This document shows positions 58,001 through 64,000 of a DNA stretch of 64,000 nucleotides, piece by piece. A model generated the notes under the pieces. It had not been told where the DNA came from, did no database searches, and was given only the letters and a program-made list of their open reading frames with translations. The stretch is taken from assembly GCF_015207005.2 (NCBI RefSeq), contig NZ_JADEXS020000001.1, positions 3,906,001 to 3,970,000 of the forward strand. Reading direction: 5' to 3'. The DNA is from Desmonostoc muscorum LEGE 12446 (GTDB lineage Bacteria; Cyanobacteriota; Cyanobacteriia; Cyanobacteriales; Nostocaceae). Every line of letters begins with the position of its first letter. The stretch's first letter is position 1. The position numbers and the translations under genes are program-made.

Positions 58001-58122
58001 CTGACCTGATTTTAGTTTTAGACAGGGGAATTCTAGTCGAAAGCGGTACTCACGATCAACTAATTGCCAAAAAAGGTCATTATTTCTATCTCAACCAGCA
58101 ACAACTAGCGCAAACAGCTTAA
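55039..58122 (+). CDS. Peptidase-containing ABC exporter with N-terminal cyclic-nucleotide-binding domain (HetC-like)
   Basis: 1027 residues. A cNMP-binding-like beta barrel lies at about 30-130 (GIYIILSGKVRLLNSSNN, then GASFGELTLFPEHK). A linker containing intergenic-type repeat DNA is at 258-286. The C39 peptidase domain is at about 310-440 with the catalytic Cys in QQSASDCGASCLVM, His in HWEGKHYVVVYE and Asp in IGDPAIGQ. Transmembrane helices cover about 460-740. The ABC ATPase has VVGRSGSGKTTLSKL, LSGGQRQRLAIARAL and FLVFDEATSHLD. C39 exporters trim double-glycine leaders and export the peptide. Size and layout recall HetC, needed for heterocyst differentiation, but orthology is not shown. 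A GGAGG-type site precedes the ATG; the HlyD gene follows. Confidence 0.88.
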   Translation: MPSAFSRQYLAEQLTQILGESLSSEELNKCLRALEIVEPPIAKQFWEATTAEPGIYIILSGKVRLLNSSNNLITTLFSGASFGELTLFPEHKFSAYVARASVNLKLGYIKQKILEEVISTSPSIGDRLLKRADFWDLLLLCCQNSLIALNGSVEEIFKALSLFHRHSLESGSLIANLTKDNDLWLFHRGEILDSSGRRLTPGKIYLNPKHGSWQVAQSSIAYSLSNADWQIALQHWPQLAELTDFQERQVEAGSKDFVETRFIASSGSGESSSQSPMPNPQSPMPSVKQNRQRAYFPSPRVRAGHLLGRLTKRYPFFEQQSASDCGASCLVMISRYWGKRFNVNRLRDLTNITRGGASMRGLTAAAESIGFATRPVKASLDKLAQQPLPAIAHWEGKHYVVVYEISKKRVIIGDPAIGQRTLTPGEFKRSWTGYALLLQPTDLLRETDEAITPFWQFFDLVKPHSQVLIEVFIASVLIQLLGLVTPLFTQLILDRVIVQGSTLTLNAVGLGLLIFSFFRVAITGLRQYLLDHTANRLGLSLMVGFIKHTFRLPLAFFESRYVGDIVSRVQENQKIQRFLTGEALSIGLDLLTVFIYVGLMFWYSWQMALLCLAIIPPFVLLALIATPFLRRISREVFNASAQENSYLIQSLTGIRSVRSMAIEQTVRWRWEELLNNVIKKTFSGQIIGNQLQIFSSGIEAMVTTGLLWFGAWQVIQNQLTIGQLVAFNMLLGNIIRPFQRLVVLWNQLQEVIISTERINDVLEAEPEEDLQSQPRQTLSNLRGHVIFDNVTFRYHPESDINVLENLNFEIKPEQTIAVVGRSGSGKTTLSKLILGLYPPTDGKVLIDAQDVTNISLRSLRSQIGVVDQDTFLFGGTIRENISIAHPEASQEEVIEAARLAGADEFIQQMPMGYETQIGESGGMLSGGQRQRLAIARALLGNPSFLVFDEATSHLDAQSERIIQNNLKKILQGRTSLIIAHRLSTVRHADLILVLDRGILVESGTHDQLIAKKGHYFYLNQQQLAQTA

Positions 58123-58189
58123 AAGGAAATTGGCATTGGGCATTGGGCATTGAAGATTGAGACACAAGGAGAATTAGAGACTCGTTCAT

Positions 58190-58436
58190 TTCTCTCAAAG
58201 GCTCATTAATGGAGTTCAAAGCCTCATTAATGCAGTTCAAAGACTCATTAATGCAGTTCAAACACTCATTAACGGAGTTTAAAGCCTCATTAATGCAGTT
58301 CAAAGACTCATTAATGCAGTTCAAACACTCATTAATGGAGTTCAAAGCCTCATTAATGGAGTTCAAAGACTCATTAATGCAGTTCAAACACTCATTAATG
58401 GAGTTCAAAGCCTCATTAATGCAGTTCAGAACCTCA
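58190..58436. repeat. 21-bp minisatellite with 63-bp higher-order period
   Basis: About eleven copies of a 21-base unit, consensus TTCAAAGCCTCATTAATGCA. Three unit types (AAAGCC, AAAGAC, AAACAC before TCATTAA) follow one another in the order A-B-C three times and then A. Because 21 is divisible by three, frames on both strands stay open. It lies between the exporter and HlyD genes. Confidence 0.92.
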
Positions 58437-58437
58437 A

Positions 58438-58492
58438 TCCCAATGCCCCATGCCCAATGCCCAATGCCCCATGCCCCATGCCCCATCCCCAA
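58438..58492. repeat. STRR block before the HlyD gene (CCCCATG/CCCAATG)
   Basis: About seven heptamers of CCCCATG or CCCAATG immediately after the minisatellite. Their complement (GGGCATT) stands at 58131-58150 before it, so the minisatellite is enclosed by inverted heptamers. Confidence 0.85.
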
Positions 58493-58497
58493 TTCTT

Positions 58498-60045
58498 ATG
58501 CCAAACCCATCTAATAATTCATCATCCGCGTTCGCCCTAGAAAAGGACGCTAAATTTTACTTACCTGAGGACACAAGTACCGTTGTCAATCCTCAAGCAC
58601 AGGAAACATCCGAGACAAATGATTGGTTTTACGGTACTGAGGAACTGTTAGATGCCTTACCAAGAATTTGGACGCGCTCACTGTTGTATTTACTGATTGG
58701 CTTTGCTGCGATCGTTATACCTTGGGCGATGCTTTCTAAAGTTGATGAGACAGGAAGTGCTAGAGGACGGATGGAACCTGAAGGAGCAACGCAAAAATTG
58801 GATAGTCCTGTTAGTGGTACTATCACGGCTGTCAATGTTAAGGAAGGCACAACGGTAAAAGCAGGACAGGTTTTAGTTCAACTGGAGTCTGATGTGCTGC
58901 GATCGGAATTGCAACAGGTACAGACAAAACTAGAAGGTTTATTAAATCGGCGATCGCAACTCGATCTCCTGAAAAACCAAATTCTACTGACAATTAACGT
59001 CCAAGAGCAACAAAATAAATCCCAAGAATTGGAAAAAATCGCCCAAATTAGTCAAGCACAGCAAAACCTTGATGCTAAACAAAGTACCTATAACTTACAA
59101 CGACTGGAAAAACTGGCTCTAGTAGAACAGGCTAGTCAAAATATCAGTTCTACCCAAATTGCCCAGAAATTAGCTCAGAGTCGTTTAAGCCGAGATTTTA
59201 CCGAAGTTGGACGTTATCGGCAACTTTTGCAAGAGGGGGCGATTCCCCAAACCAAACTTGTGGAACTCGAAAAGACAGCAGAAGAAAGCCAACGCCAGCA
59301 AGAACAAGCAAAATCTGATATCACCCAAGCCCAGTTACGGTTAAAAGAAGAACTCAACCGCTATCACTCGCTAATGAGTCAAGCTTATTCAGATATTCAA
59401 CTTTTGAAACTTCGCCTGCAAGAACAGCAAAGCGGCTATCGCAGTCTAGTGCAAGCAGGTAAACTGGCGGTGCTGAAAAATCAGGAACAGTTGAAAGACT
59501 TACAAAGCCAAACTACTAACCTGCAATCGGAAATTGCCCAAACTGTAAGCCAGATTACATCCTTCAAACTACAGTTACAACAAAGAATAGTGCGATCGCC
59601 TGTTGATGGTGTAATTTTTGAATTGCCTATCAAAAAACCAGGCTCAGTAGTAGAACCGGGACAGTTAATCGCCCAAATTGCACCCAAGAATACTTCCTTG
59701 ATTCTCAAGGCGCAGATACCTAACGAACAAAGTGGTTTTTTGAAGGTGGGAATGCCAGTTAAAGTTAAATTTGATGCCTTTCCCTTCCAAGACTATGGGG
59801 TAGTGCAAGGGCGCGTCAACTGGATTTCACCTGATTCAAAAATTCAGACAAGCGATCGAGGTAACGTCGAAACCTATGAGTTAGAAATCTCCCTAGCACA
59901 GCCTTATATCCAAACTGCCAACAGACGCATTCCCATAACACCAGGCCAAACAGCAACCGCAGAGGTGGTTATCCGGCAACGTCGGGTGATGGATTTTATC
60001 TTAGATCCATTTAAAAAGCTGCAACAAGGTGGTTTAGAGCTTTAA
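58498..60045 (+). CDS. HlyD-family membrane-fusion (adaptor) protein
   Basis: 515-residue periplasmic adaptor for a type I exporter. It has a cytoplasmic N-terminus to about residue 60, one membrane helix (SLLYLLIGFAAIVIPWAML, about 61-79), and a biotinyl-lipoyl half (KLDSPVSGTITAVNVKEGTT, near residue 101). A long coiled coil follows (about 130-365, rich in Gln, Leu and Lys), then the second lipoyl half (QQRIVRSPVDGVIFELPIKK) and the beta-barrel part ending RVMDFILDPFKKL. It should link the ABC exporter just upstream with an outer-membrane channel, which is not in the window. ATG 58498 follows the repeats with no clear ribosome site. Confidence 0.9.
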   Translation: MPNPSNNSSSAFALEKDAKFYLPEDTSTVVNPQAQETSETNDWFYGTEELLDALPRIWTRSLLYLLIGFAAIVIPWAMLSKVDETGSARGRMEPEGATQKLDSPVSGTITAVNVKEGTTVKAGQVLVQLESDVLRSELQQVQTKLEGLLNRRSQLDLLKNQILLTINVQEQQNKSQELEKIAQISQAQQNLDAKQSTYNLQRLEKLALVEQASQNISSTQIAQKLAQSRLSRDFTEVGRYRQLLQEGAIPQTKLVELEKTAEESQRQQEQAKSDITQAQLRLKEELNRYHSLMSQAYSDIQLLKLRLQEQQSGYRSLVQAGKLAVLKNQEQLKDLQSQTTNLQSEIAQTVSQITSFKLQLQQRIVRSPVDGVIFELPIKKPGSVVEPGQLIAQIAPKNTSLILKAQIPNEQSGFLKVGMPVKVKFDAFPFQDYGVVQGRVNWISPDSKIQTSDRGNVETYELEISLAQPYIQTANRRIPITPGQTATAEVVIRQRRVMDFILDPFKKLQQGGLEL

Positions 60046-60070
60046 GAATTAATCAATTTACAGCAATAGA

Positions 60071-61014
60071 TATAGAACCCATTTGACATCTAAGAAGGTG
60101 CTGCAAGCCTCTTAATCATTAGCCTGATGAAGCAGATATTGAGTTTGGCAGTGGCACTAACCAGGGTTCGTTCAAAGTTCTTAACCAGAATTTTACAGCG
60201 CTCCATCCAAGCATTGGAGCGTTCGATCACCCATCTAGCTATTGCCGGAACAAATCCAGATTTTCCTTGTGCCGCTTTCTCTTGTTTTGAGGGTTTCGTA
60301 GAAAGTTGAAACTGAATTTTGGTCATGATCTCTGGGTAAATTCGCTCTAACTCCTGAGTCAAATATTCTGGGTGATACCCATGATCTAGCAGGATAGTAA
60401 TCTTGGGAATATCGATAGGTTTTGACTTGAAGTAGTCGATGTTGAGAGTAAACATCTCAATTAATCCGGCATCATCCGAGACATTGGCGCGAGTACAGAG
60501 CGTAAAAAAGGGAAACCCAAGGGTGTCAATAGCCAAATGCCTTTTAATACCGTTGGTGGCTTTGTAGAAGCAAAAACCTTTCGACTCCACACTGGCGTTG
60601 CAGGTATTTTTCACTGCTTGGGAGTCAATGATGATCAATGTCGTCCAGTGCGGTTTTTTTTTTACCTGTTCACGCACTTGTCCATGTAAGACACTCATCA
60701 GTTCCTCAAATACCCCGGCTGCTCGCCACTGTTTGTAGTGCCAATATACAGTGGAATAAGGGGGGAGGTCTTTAGGTAAGTCTTGCCAATTGCATCCATT
60801 TTTTAGTTGATAGAGAATTCCATTGAAGATATCTCGCTTTGGCCAGTTGGTCGGTCGAGTCTGCTTCTTAGTCGGTAATATCTCTTGCAATAAGGGTTCA
60901 AAAATTTCCCATTCTGCATCAGTGAGGTTGCTGGAATACGCCATTAGTATTGGATTTTAGATGCTGAGGAGTACCTTAATTCAAAACCTCACAAGATGTC
61001 AAATGGGTTCTATA
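60071..61014 (-). mobile_element. Complete IS5-type insertion sequence
   Basis: About 944 bases with perfect terminal inverted repeats starting TATAGAACCCATTTGACATC at both ends, and one intact transposase gene inside. TA or TATA at each edge is consistent with a short target duplication. It is inserted between the HlyD gene and the nested repeats ahead of the prolyl isomerase gene. Confidence 0.88.
60090..60944 (-). CDS. IS5-family transposase
   Basis: 284-residue DDE transposase of the IS5 (IS1031-like) group. The N-terminal segment SSNLTDAEWEIFEPLL and GCNWQDLPKDLPPYSTVYWH is the DUF4096-like part. The first catalytic Asp is in LIIIDSQAVKNT, the second in ITILLDHGYHPEYL, and the Glu in WVIERSNAWMERC. 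No frameshift, so the copy could be active. The element ends are only 19 bases from its stop and 70 from its start. Confidence 0.92.
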   Translation of the reverse strand: MAYSSNLTDAEWEIFEPLLQEILPTKKQTRPTNWPKRDIFNGILYQLKNGCNWQDLPKDLPPYSTVYWHYKQWRAAGVFEELMSVLHGQVREQVKKKPHWTTLIIIDSQAVKNTCNASVESKGFCFYKATNGIKRHLAIDTLGFPFFTLCTRANVSDDAGLIEMFTLNIDYFKSKPIDIPKITILLDHGYHPEYLTQELERIYPEIMTKIQFQLSTKPSKQEKAAQGKSGFVPAIARWVIERSNAWMERCKILVKNFERTLVSATAKLNICFIRLMIKRLAAPS

Positions 61015-61850
61015 CAACATTCAGATATAGGTGCGTTGTCAAGCAGTGCAACGCACCTTAAATTGTTGACTGTGCGTTAGCGTACTCCATTTACGTTTGT
61101 TATAGCGGTTCCCATTCAGATGCGGTACAACATCATATCGCAAGGTGTAGGGGCACGGCAGTGCCCATTGGTGTCAACTTAACGTGAAACCCTTGTCAAT
61201 ACTTGATATTGAGTTCATTCACTTACCGTTACTCACCGCGTCACCCCACCCCAGTTTTGTCTAAAGCCAAAACCGCCCCTCCCCAAGGCATCGGCTACGG
61301 TGTATACACAAGTGCTATCTGTAAGGGTTTCAAGCTTTCTAGACCTAATAAATTGTGATTATGAGTCTTCAATAAAGGGCACAGCAGTGCTGTGCCCCTA
61401 CGAAAGATGTGGTTTTTGAATTATCGATGTTTGGTATTTCCTGTGAATGCCTAATACGATTTCACGAAAACCTAGATACAGATAGATTTCTCGTAGGGGC
61501 ACGGCACTGCCGTGCCCTTACCACAGATGTGTATACACGGTAGCCTTAGTAAGGGGAGGGGTAAAGCGTATGTGGGACAACCGTTTGAGCTTAAGTTGAC
61601 ACCTATCGGCACTGCCGTGCCCTTACAGGTCTACCTCACTTGAAATATTAGCACCGACTTACTTACATAGAAATAATAACTCTTAAATTGTTGAAGAATA
61701 TTTTATATTTTAACTTAATTAAGTATAGATTTTATTTTCAATAAATACTCTAAAAAATACATCCCAAAAACATAGCAAAGCTATAATTAATAGAGTAGGA
61801 TTTAAAATCAAAACATCCTATTAATTTAGGTTCATAATTGGAGGAATTAG
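61015..61850. other. Repeat-rich gap between the IS and the prolyl isomerase gene
   Basis: No gene. It holds a GGTGCGTTG/CAACGCACC hairpin (about 61032-61059), the nested palindromic repeats (separate entry) and an AT-rich 170-base stretch before the isomerase gene that probably holds its promoter. Confidence 0.6.
61101..61653. repeat. Nested palindromic elements (family A copy split by inserted repeats)
   Basis: Outer arms TATAGCGGTTCCCATTCAGA (61101) and the right-hand TCACTTGAAATATTAGCAC match family A ends. Inside them GTAGGGGCACGGCAGTGCC (61147) faces GGCACTGCCGTGCCCTTAC (61608). Inside again GGTGTCAACTTAA (61170) faces TTAAGTTGACACC (61591). Inside that, a CCCCTCCCC...GTGTATACAC arm (61275-61309) faces its complement at 61529-61561. 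Two further palindromes lie in the centre at 61377-61397 and 61495-61522. Confidence 0.75.
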
Positions 61851-62636
61851 ATGATGTCAAATGTATTGACTGTTTCTCCTGAGGATATTCTTGACCACAT
61901 TAAACTGTCTTGCCAAATTCCTAGTATATTGGAGGCGATCGCCAGTCGAAAAATTGTTGAAAATGAAGCTAAACAGGCAGGTATCGAAATTGGTTTAGAA
62001 GAACTACAAAATGCAGCAGATAACTTGCGTTTAGCCAATCAACTGTTAAAAGCAGAAGATACCTGGGCGTGGTTAGAAAAACATTATCTTTCCCTCGACG
62101 ACTTGGAAAAAATAGTCGAAACTACTCTACTATCTACCAAATTAGCAAATCATTTATTTGCAAATAAAGTAGAACAATTTTTTTATGCACACCAACTTGA
62201 TTATGTTGGAGCAGTAACTTATGAAGTTGTTTTGGATGACGAAGATTTAGCACTAGAATTGTTTTATGCTCTGCAAGAAGGCGAAATTAGTTTCCAAGAA
62301 ATTGCCCGCCAATACATTCAAAATATTGAAATCCGACGTGCTGGAGGTTATCAAGGAATACGACTCCGCAGGGATTTTAGACCAGAAATTGCAGCAGCAG
62401 TATTTGCTGCTAATCCTCCACAAATTCTCAAGCCAATCACTACTCCCAAAGGAGTACATATAATTGTAGTTGAGGAAATTATCAAACCTCAATTGGACGA
62501 ACAGCGACGGCTGCAAATCATAGGAGAATTATTTGCTAATTGGTTAAAAACACAAATCCCCCCTATAGAAATAGGGTCAAACCTAACCAAAGTTGTCAAT
62601 TCTGAAACATCTAAAGATATAGTAATGGAGGTTTAA
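61851..62636 (+). CDS. PpiC-type (parvulin) peptidyl-prolyl isomerase, SurA-like
   Basis: 261 residues. The N-terminal helical chaperone part (about 1-115) has EDILDHIKLSCQIPSILEAI and TWAWLEKHYLSLDDLEKIVE. The parvulin-like domain (about 120-220) has ALQEGEISFQEIARQYIQ, RRAGGYQGIRLRRDFRPEIA and ILKPITTPKGVHIIVVEEII. There is no signal peptide, so it is cytoplasmic or co-exported. Similar proteins accompany HlyB/HlyD-type exporters in cyanobacteria and may keep the cargo export-competent. A strong GGAGG site lies 7 bases before the ATG pair. It was perhaps once closer to the HlyD gene before the IS and repeats entered. Confidence 0.8.
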   Translation: MMSNVLTVSPEDILDHIKLSCQIPSILEAIASRKIVENEAKQAGIEIGLEELQNAADNLRLANQLLKAEDTWAWLEKHYLSLDDLEKIVETTLLSTKLANHLFANKVEQFFYAHQLDYVGAVTYEVVLDDEDLALELFYALQEGEISFQEIARQYIQNIEIRRAGGYQGIRLRRDFRPEIAAAVFAANPPQILKPITTPKGVHIIVVEEIIKPQLDEQRRLQIIGELFANWLKTQIPPIEIGSNLTKVVNSETSKDIVMEV

Positions 62637-62649
62637 GATATCAAAATCA

Positions 62650-62684
62650 TTGTAGAGACGTTGCAATGCAACGTCTCTACATCT
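62650..62684. repeat. Palindrome GTAGAGACGTTG / CAACGTCTCTAC
   Basis: TGTAGAGACGTTGCA pairs with TGCAACGTCTCTACA around the centre, a nearly perfect 30-base palindrome just after the isomerase stop. It belongs to the GTAGAGACG class also seen at 35587-35633 and, in coding DNA, at 55810-55833. It might act as a terminator stem. Confidence 0.75.
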
Positions 62685-62724
62685 GGCTAATTAATTTTGA
62701 ATTTTGAATTCTGATTTTTAAGAA

Positions 62725-63033
62725 TTAGTTTGAACCGTGTTGATCGCTATTCTGTTGAAACCAGGTTGATTCTAGTTGTAAAAATCCTACATTTTGATTA
62801 TCAGTTTGATAAAGGTTTATTTTGTGAAATAGGCAATTTTTTTTCATTAATCGAATGTAGGTGCGGGACGGTATATATTCAAGGGGATTATAGCCACTAA
62901 AACGCAGCATTAAAACACAAGCCCAAGAATATTTACCATCTTTCACAGCTTTGATGATTTCTTCTAATTCTTCATGATTAAAATTTATTTTTTTATTGAA
63001 CGCTTCATTAGACTCGAAAAATTCTTGACTCAT
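62725..63033 (-). CDS. HetP-like heterocyst regulatory protein
   Basis: 102 residues. The central block IIKAVKDGKYSWACVLMLRF followed by SGYNPLEYIPSRTYIRLMKK is the hallmark of the HetP family. HetP in Anabaena acts in commitment to heterocyst formation, and three paralogues modulate timing. The N-terminus is acidic and the tail (LQLESTWFQQNSDQHGSN) is polar and variable. ATG 63033 has a GAGGAAA site 6 bases upstream. In Anabaena hetP lies next to hetC; here it lies 4.6 kb from a HetC-like exporter, on the other strand. Orthologue or paralogue cannot be settled from the sequence. Confidence 0.8.
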   Translation of the reverse strand: MSQEFFESNEAFNKKINFNHEELEEIIKAVKDGKYSWACVLMLRFSGYNPLEYIPSRTYIRLMKKNCLFHKINLYQTDNQNVGFLQLESTWFQQNSDQHGSN

Positions 63034-63239
63034 ATAATTTCCTCGTGAGTAAAAATTAGCGTTGCTGAGTAATTGAACTGTAGACTGGGGATTCAGAACT
63101 AACCATTTTTGGATTTTAGATTTTAACTAGGGGATTAAAAATTCAAAATTCTTTATTCAAGTTGCTGCATAAAGAGCGGTAAGGCATAAGAGATAGGTAT
63201 GAGTTCAATCCAAAATTTAAAATCTAAAATCCAAAATTG
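63034..63239. repeat. Gap with repeated AT-rich AAAATCCAAAAT strings
   Basis: Contains TTTTGGATTTTAGATTTTAA and its near complement ATCCAAAATTTAAAATCTAA about 100 bases apart, a dispersed repeat class also near 11730, 17225 and 53850. No gene. Confidence 0.5.
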
Positions 63240-64000
63240 TCAGAGATTCAAGGAAATATATATATCTTCAGAATTTGCATTGAGGTAGGGATGCTGTAAT
63301 TCAACTTTATGTAAAGAAAAATGTTGCAGAACTGCTGTTATCCGCTTTGCTGGTGTATCATTTCCTTGAAGCCAACTCTCAAGTAAACCATTCGCAATAA
63401 TTTGGCAACGGTGTGTACCAAAGCTTTCATGATCGCTAAATTTATCGTCTGGTTCTTCAGCGATCGCTAACCCTGGTGCAATTAACTTGGTAAACAAAGG
63501 CACTTCTTCCTGAAAATAAGATTGATGTTCTAGATAAACCCTTTCTAACACTGGGTGAACAGCTTCGTATTTGTTTTTGTCAAAATAAAGTACTGCTGAA
63601 TCGCAACGTCCATAATCTGAAGGATTGTAGAGTGCTTTAAATGAGAAAGGAACATCTATAGAGTTAAGTTGGGTAGTCAAAGCATCCATAACTGCAACTG
63701 CACCTTCTGCGGTTAAGTTGAAATAAACGCGCACAATATTTTTATTTTGATGAGAAGCTGCATTACCAATTGCCATATAAAATCCATTTTGTACTAGATT
63801 CTTAGGCATTCTAATTGCAACTGAGTTACCAACAGTGACATTTCGCTCAGCTGGTTGCAGATGAATATTGCGCTGTATATGTAGTTTCAAAGCATTCTTA
63901 TACACCATCAAAACGTCATTGCTTTCTTCTTTAATTACAAGCCAATCATTGCTGAGGTAGCCTTCACCCCTGTTGCTTTCATGCAAGCGTTCATAAAAAG
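63240..64000 (-). CDS. HopA1-family protein, 5' end beyond the window
   Basis: At least 253 residues; the frame is still open at the window edge (FYERLHESNRGEGYLSNDWL), so the true start lies beyond 64000. Visible blocks are VGNSVAIRMPKNLVQNGFYM, VRVYFNLTAEGAVAVMDALT, SFKALYNPSDYGRCDSAVLY, GLAIAEEPDDKFSDHESFGT and HRCQIIANGLLESWL. These match what I recall of the HopA1 (type III effector-like) family. In free-living bacteria, HopA1-domain proteins occur beside kinase-like proteins in lanthipeptide-type clusters. No signal peptide is visible. A peptide-modification role is inference. Confidence 0.7.
   Translation of the reverse strand, partial: FYERLHESNRGEGYLSNDWLVIKEESNDVLMVYKNALKLHIQRNIHLQPAERNVTVGNSVAIRMPKNLVQNGFYMAIGNAASHQNKNIVRVYFNLTAEGAVAVMDALTTQLNSIDVPFSFKALYNPSDYGRCDSAVLYFDKNKYEAVHPVLERVYLEHQSYFQEEVPLFTKLIAPGLAIAEEPDDKFSDHESFGTHRCQIIANGLLESWLQGNDTPAKRITAVLQHFSLHKVELQHPYLNANSEDIYISLNL

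Noticed and set aside
58091..58492. A 133-codon minus-strand frame with repeated LNSINEA/LNCINES peptides (and a matching plus-strand frame)
   Set aside because: Both frames are side effects of a 21-base tandem repeat, whose period is a multiple of three; there is no ribosome site and the ends lie in heptamer repeats. Kept as a repeat.

Overview
The window looks like chromosome from a filamentous, heterocyst-forming cyanobacterium of the Nostoc/Anabaena group. Four things point there. HIP1 octamers (GCGATCGC) are frequent. Heptamer and nonamer short tandem repeats (GGGGACT, GGGGATT, CTCCCTCAT types) sit in most intergenic gaps. Photosystem II psbO is present. The right end carries a HetC-like exporter and a HetP-like protein. 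No rRNA, tRNA or CRISPR array was recognised. Layout: 1-6 kb holds ilvC (partial), a type II NADH dehydrogenase, dapL, a DUF4385-like protein, a VOC protein, a small unknown protein and a Uma2 nuclease. 6-11.6 kb has two divergent methyltransferases whose starts are 6 bp apart, a broken antiporter-USP gene (MITE insertion plus internal deletion), a metallophosphoesterase and a PIN toxin/antitoxin pair. 11.9-20.6 kb has hflX (with no ordinary start codon at its conserved N-terminus), a PEP-CTERM protein, grxC-gshB split by an IS200/IS605-like remnant, and ftsQ-ftsZ separated by 1.2 kb of non-coding DNA. 21.3-27.8 kb is a two-gene NTPase unit: a P-loop ATPase and a 1675-residue TPR/STAND/WD40 protein with 14 WD repeats, a plausible signalling or conflict system. 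28-35.6 kb is mostly housekeeping: psbO, a SigF-like sigma factor followed by a lipoprotein and a small protein, glyA and cinA. 35.9-44.5 kb continues with clpB, gloA, eno, argC and ribBA. 44.8-46.8 kb is a two-gene AAA ATPase/TOPRIM (RloB-type) cassette resembling phage-defence modules of the AbiL/OLD class. 46.8-52.4 kb has a cell-wall amidase, a methyltransferase, htpG, rpmB and a Uma2 pseudogene split by a MITE. After 1.9 kb of AT-rich non-coding DNA, 54.3-64 kb is the most unusual part. It holds a DNA-binding protein that looks like the front half of an IS630-type transposase, a cyclic-nucleotide-binding/C39 peptidase/ABC exporter (HetC-like), a 21-bp minisatellite with a 63-bp higher-order period, and an HlyD adaptor. 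An intact IS5-type element, a nest of palindromic repeats, a PpiC-type prolyl isomerase, a HetP-like regulator and a partial HopA1-family protein follow. How the genes may work together: the exporter, adaptor and isomerase form a plausible type I peptide secretion set; the HTH protein may regulate it; HetP and HopA1 neighbours suggest a link to differentiation or modified peptides, but no precursor peptide was found here. Small non-autonomous elements and palindromes of at least five families have shaped the window. They disrupt two genes, abut one stop codon, and have entered one coding sequence in frame. All family assignments are from reading motifs by eye; no database search was run.
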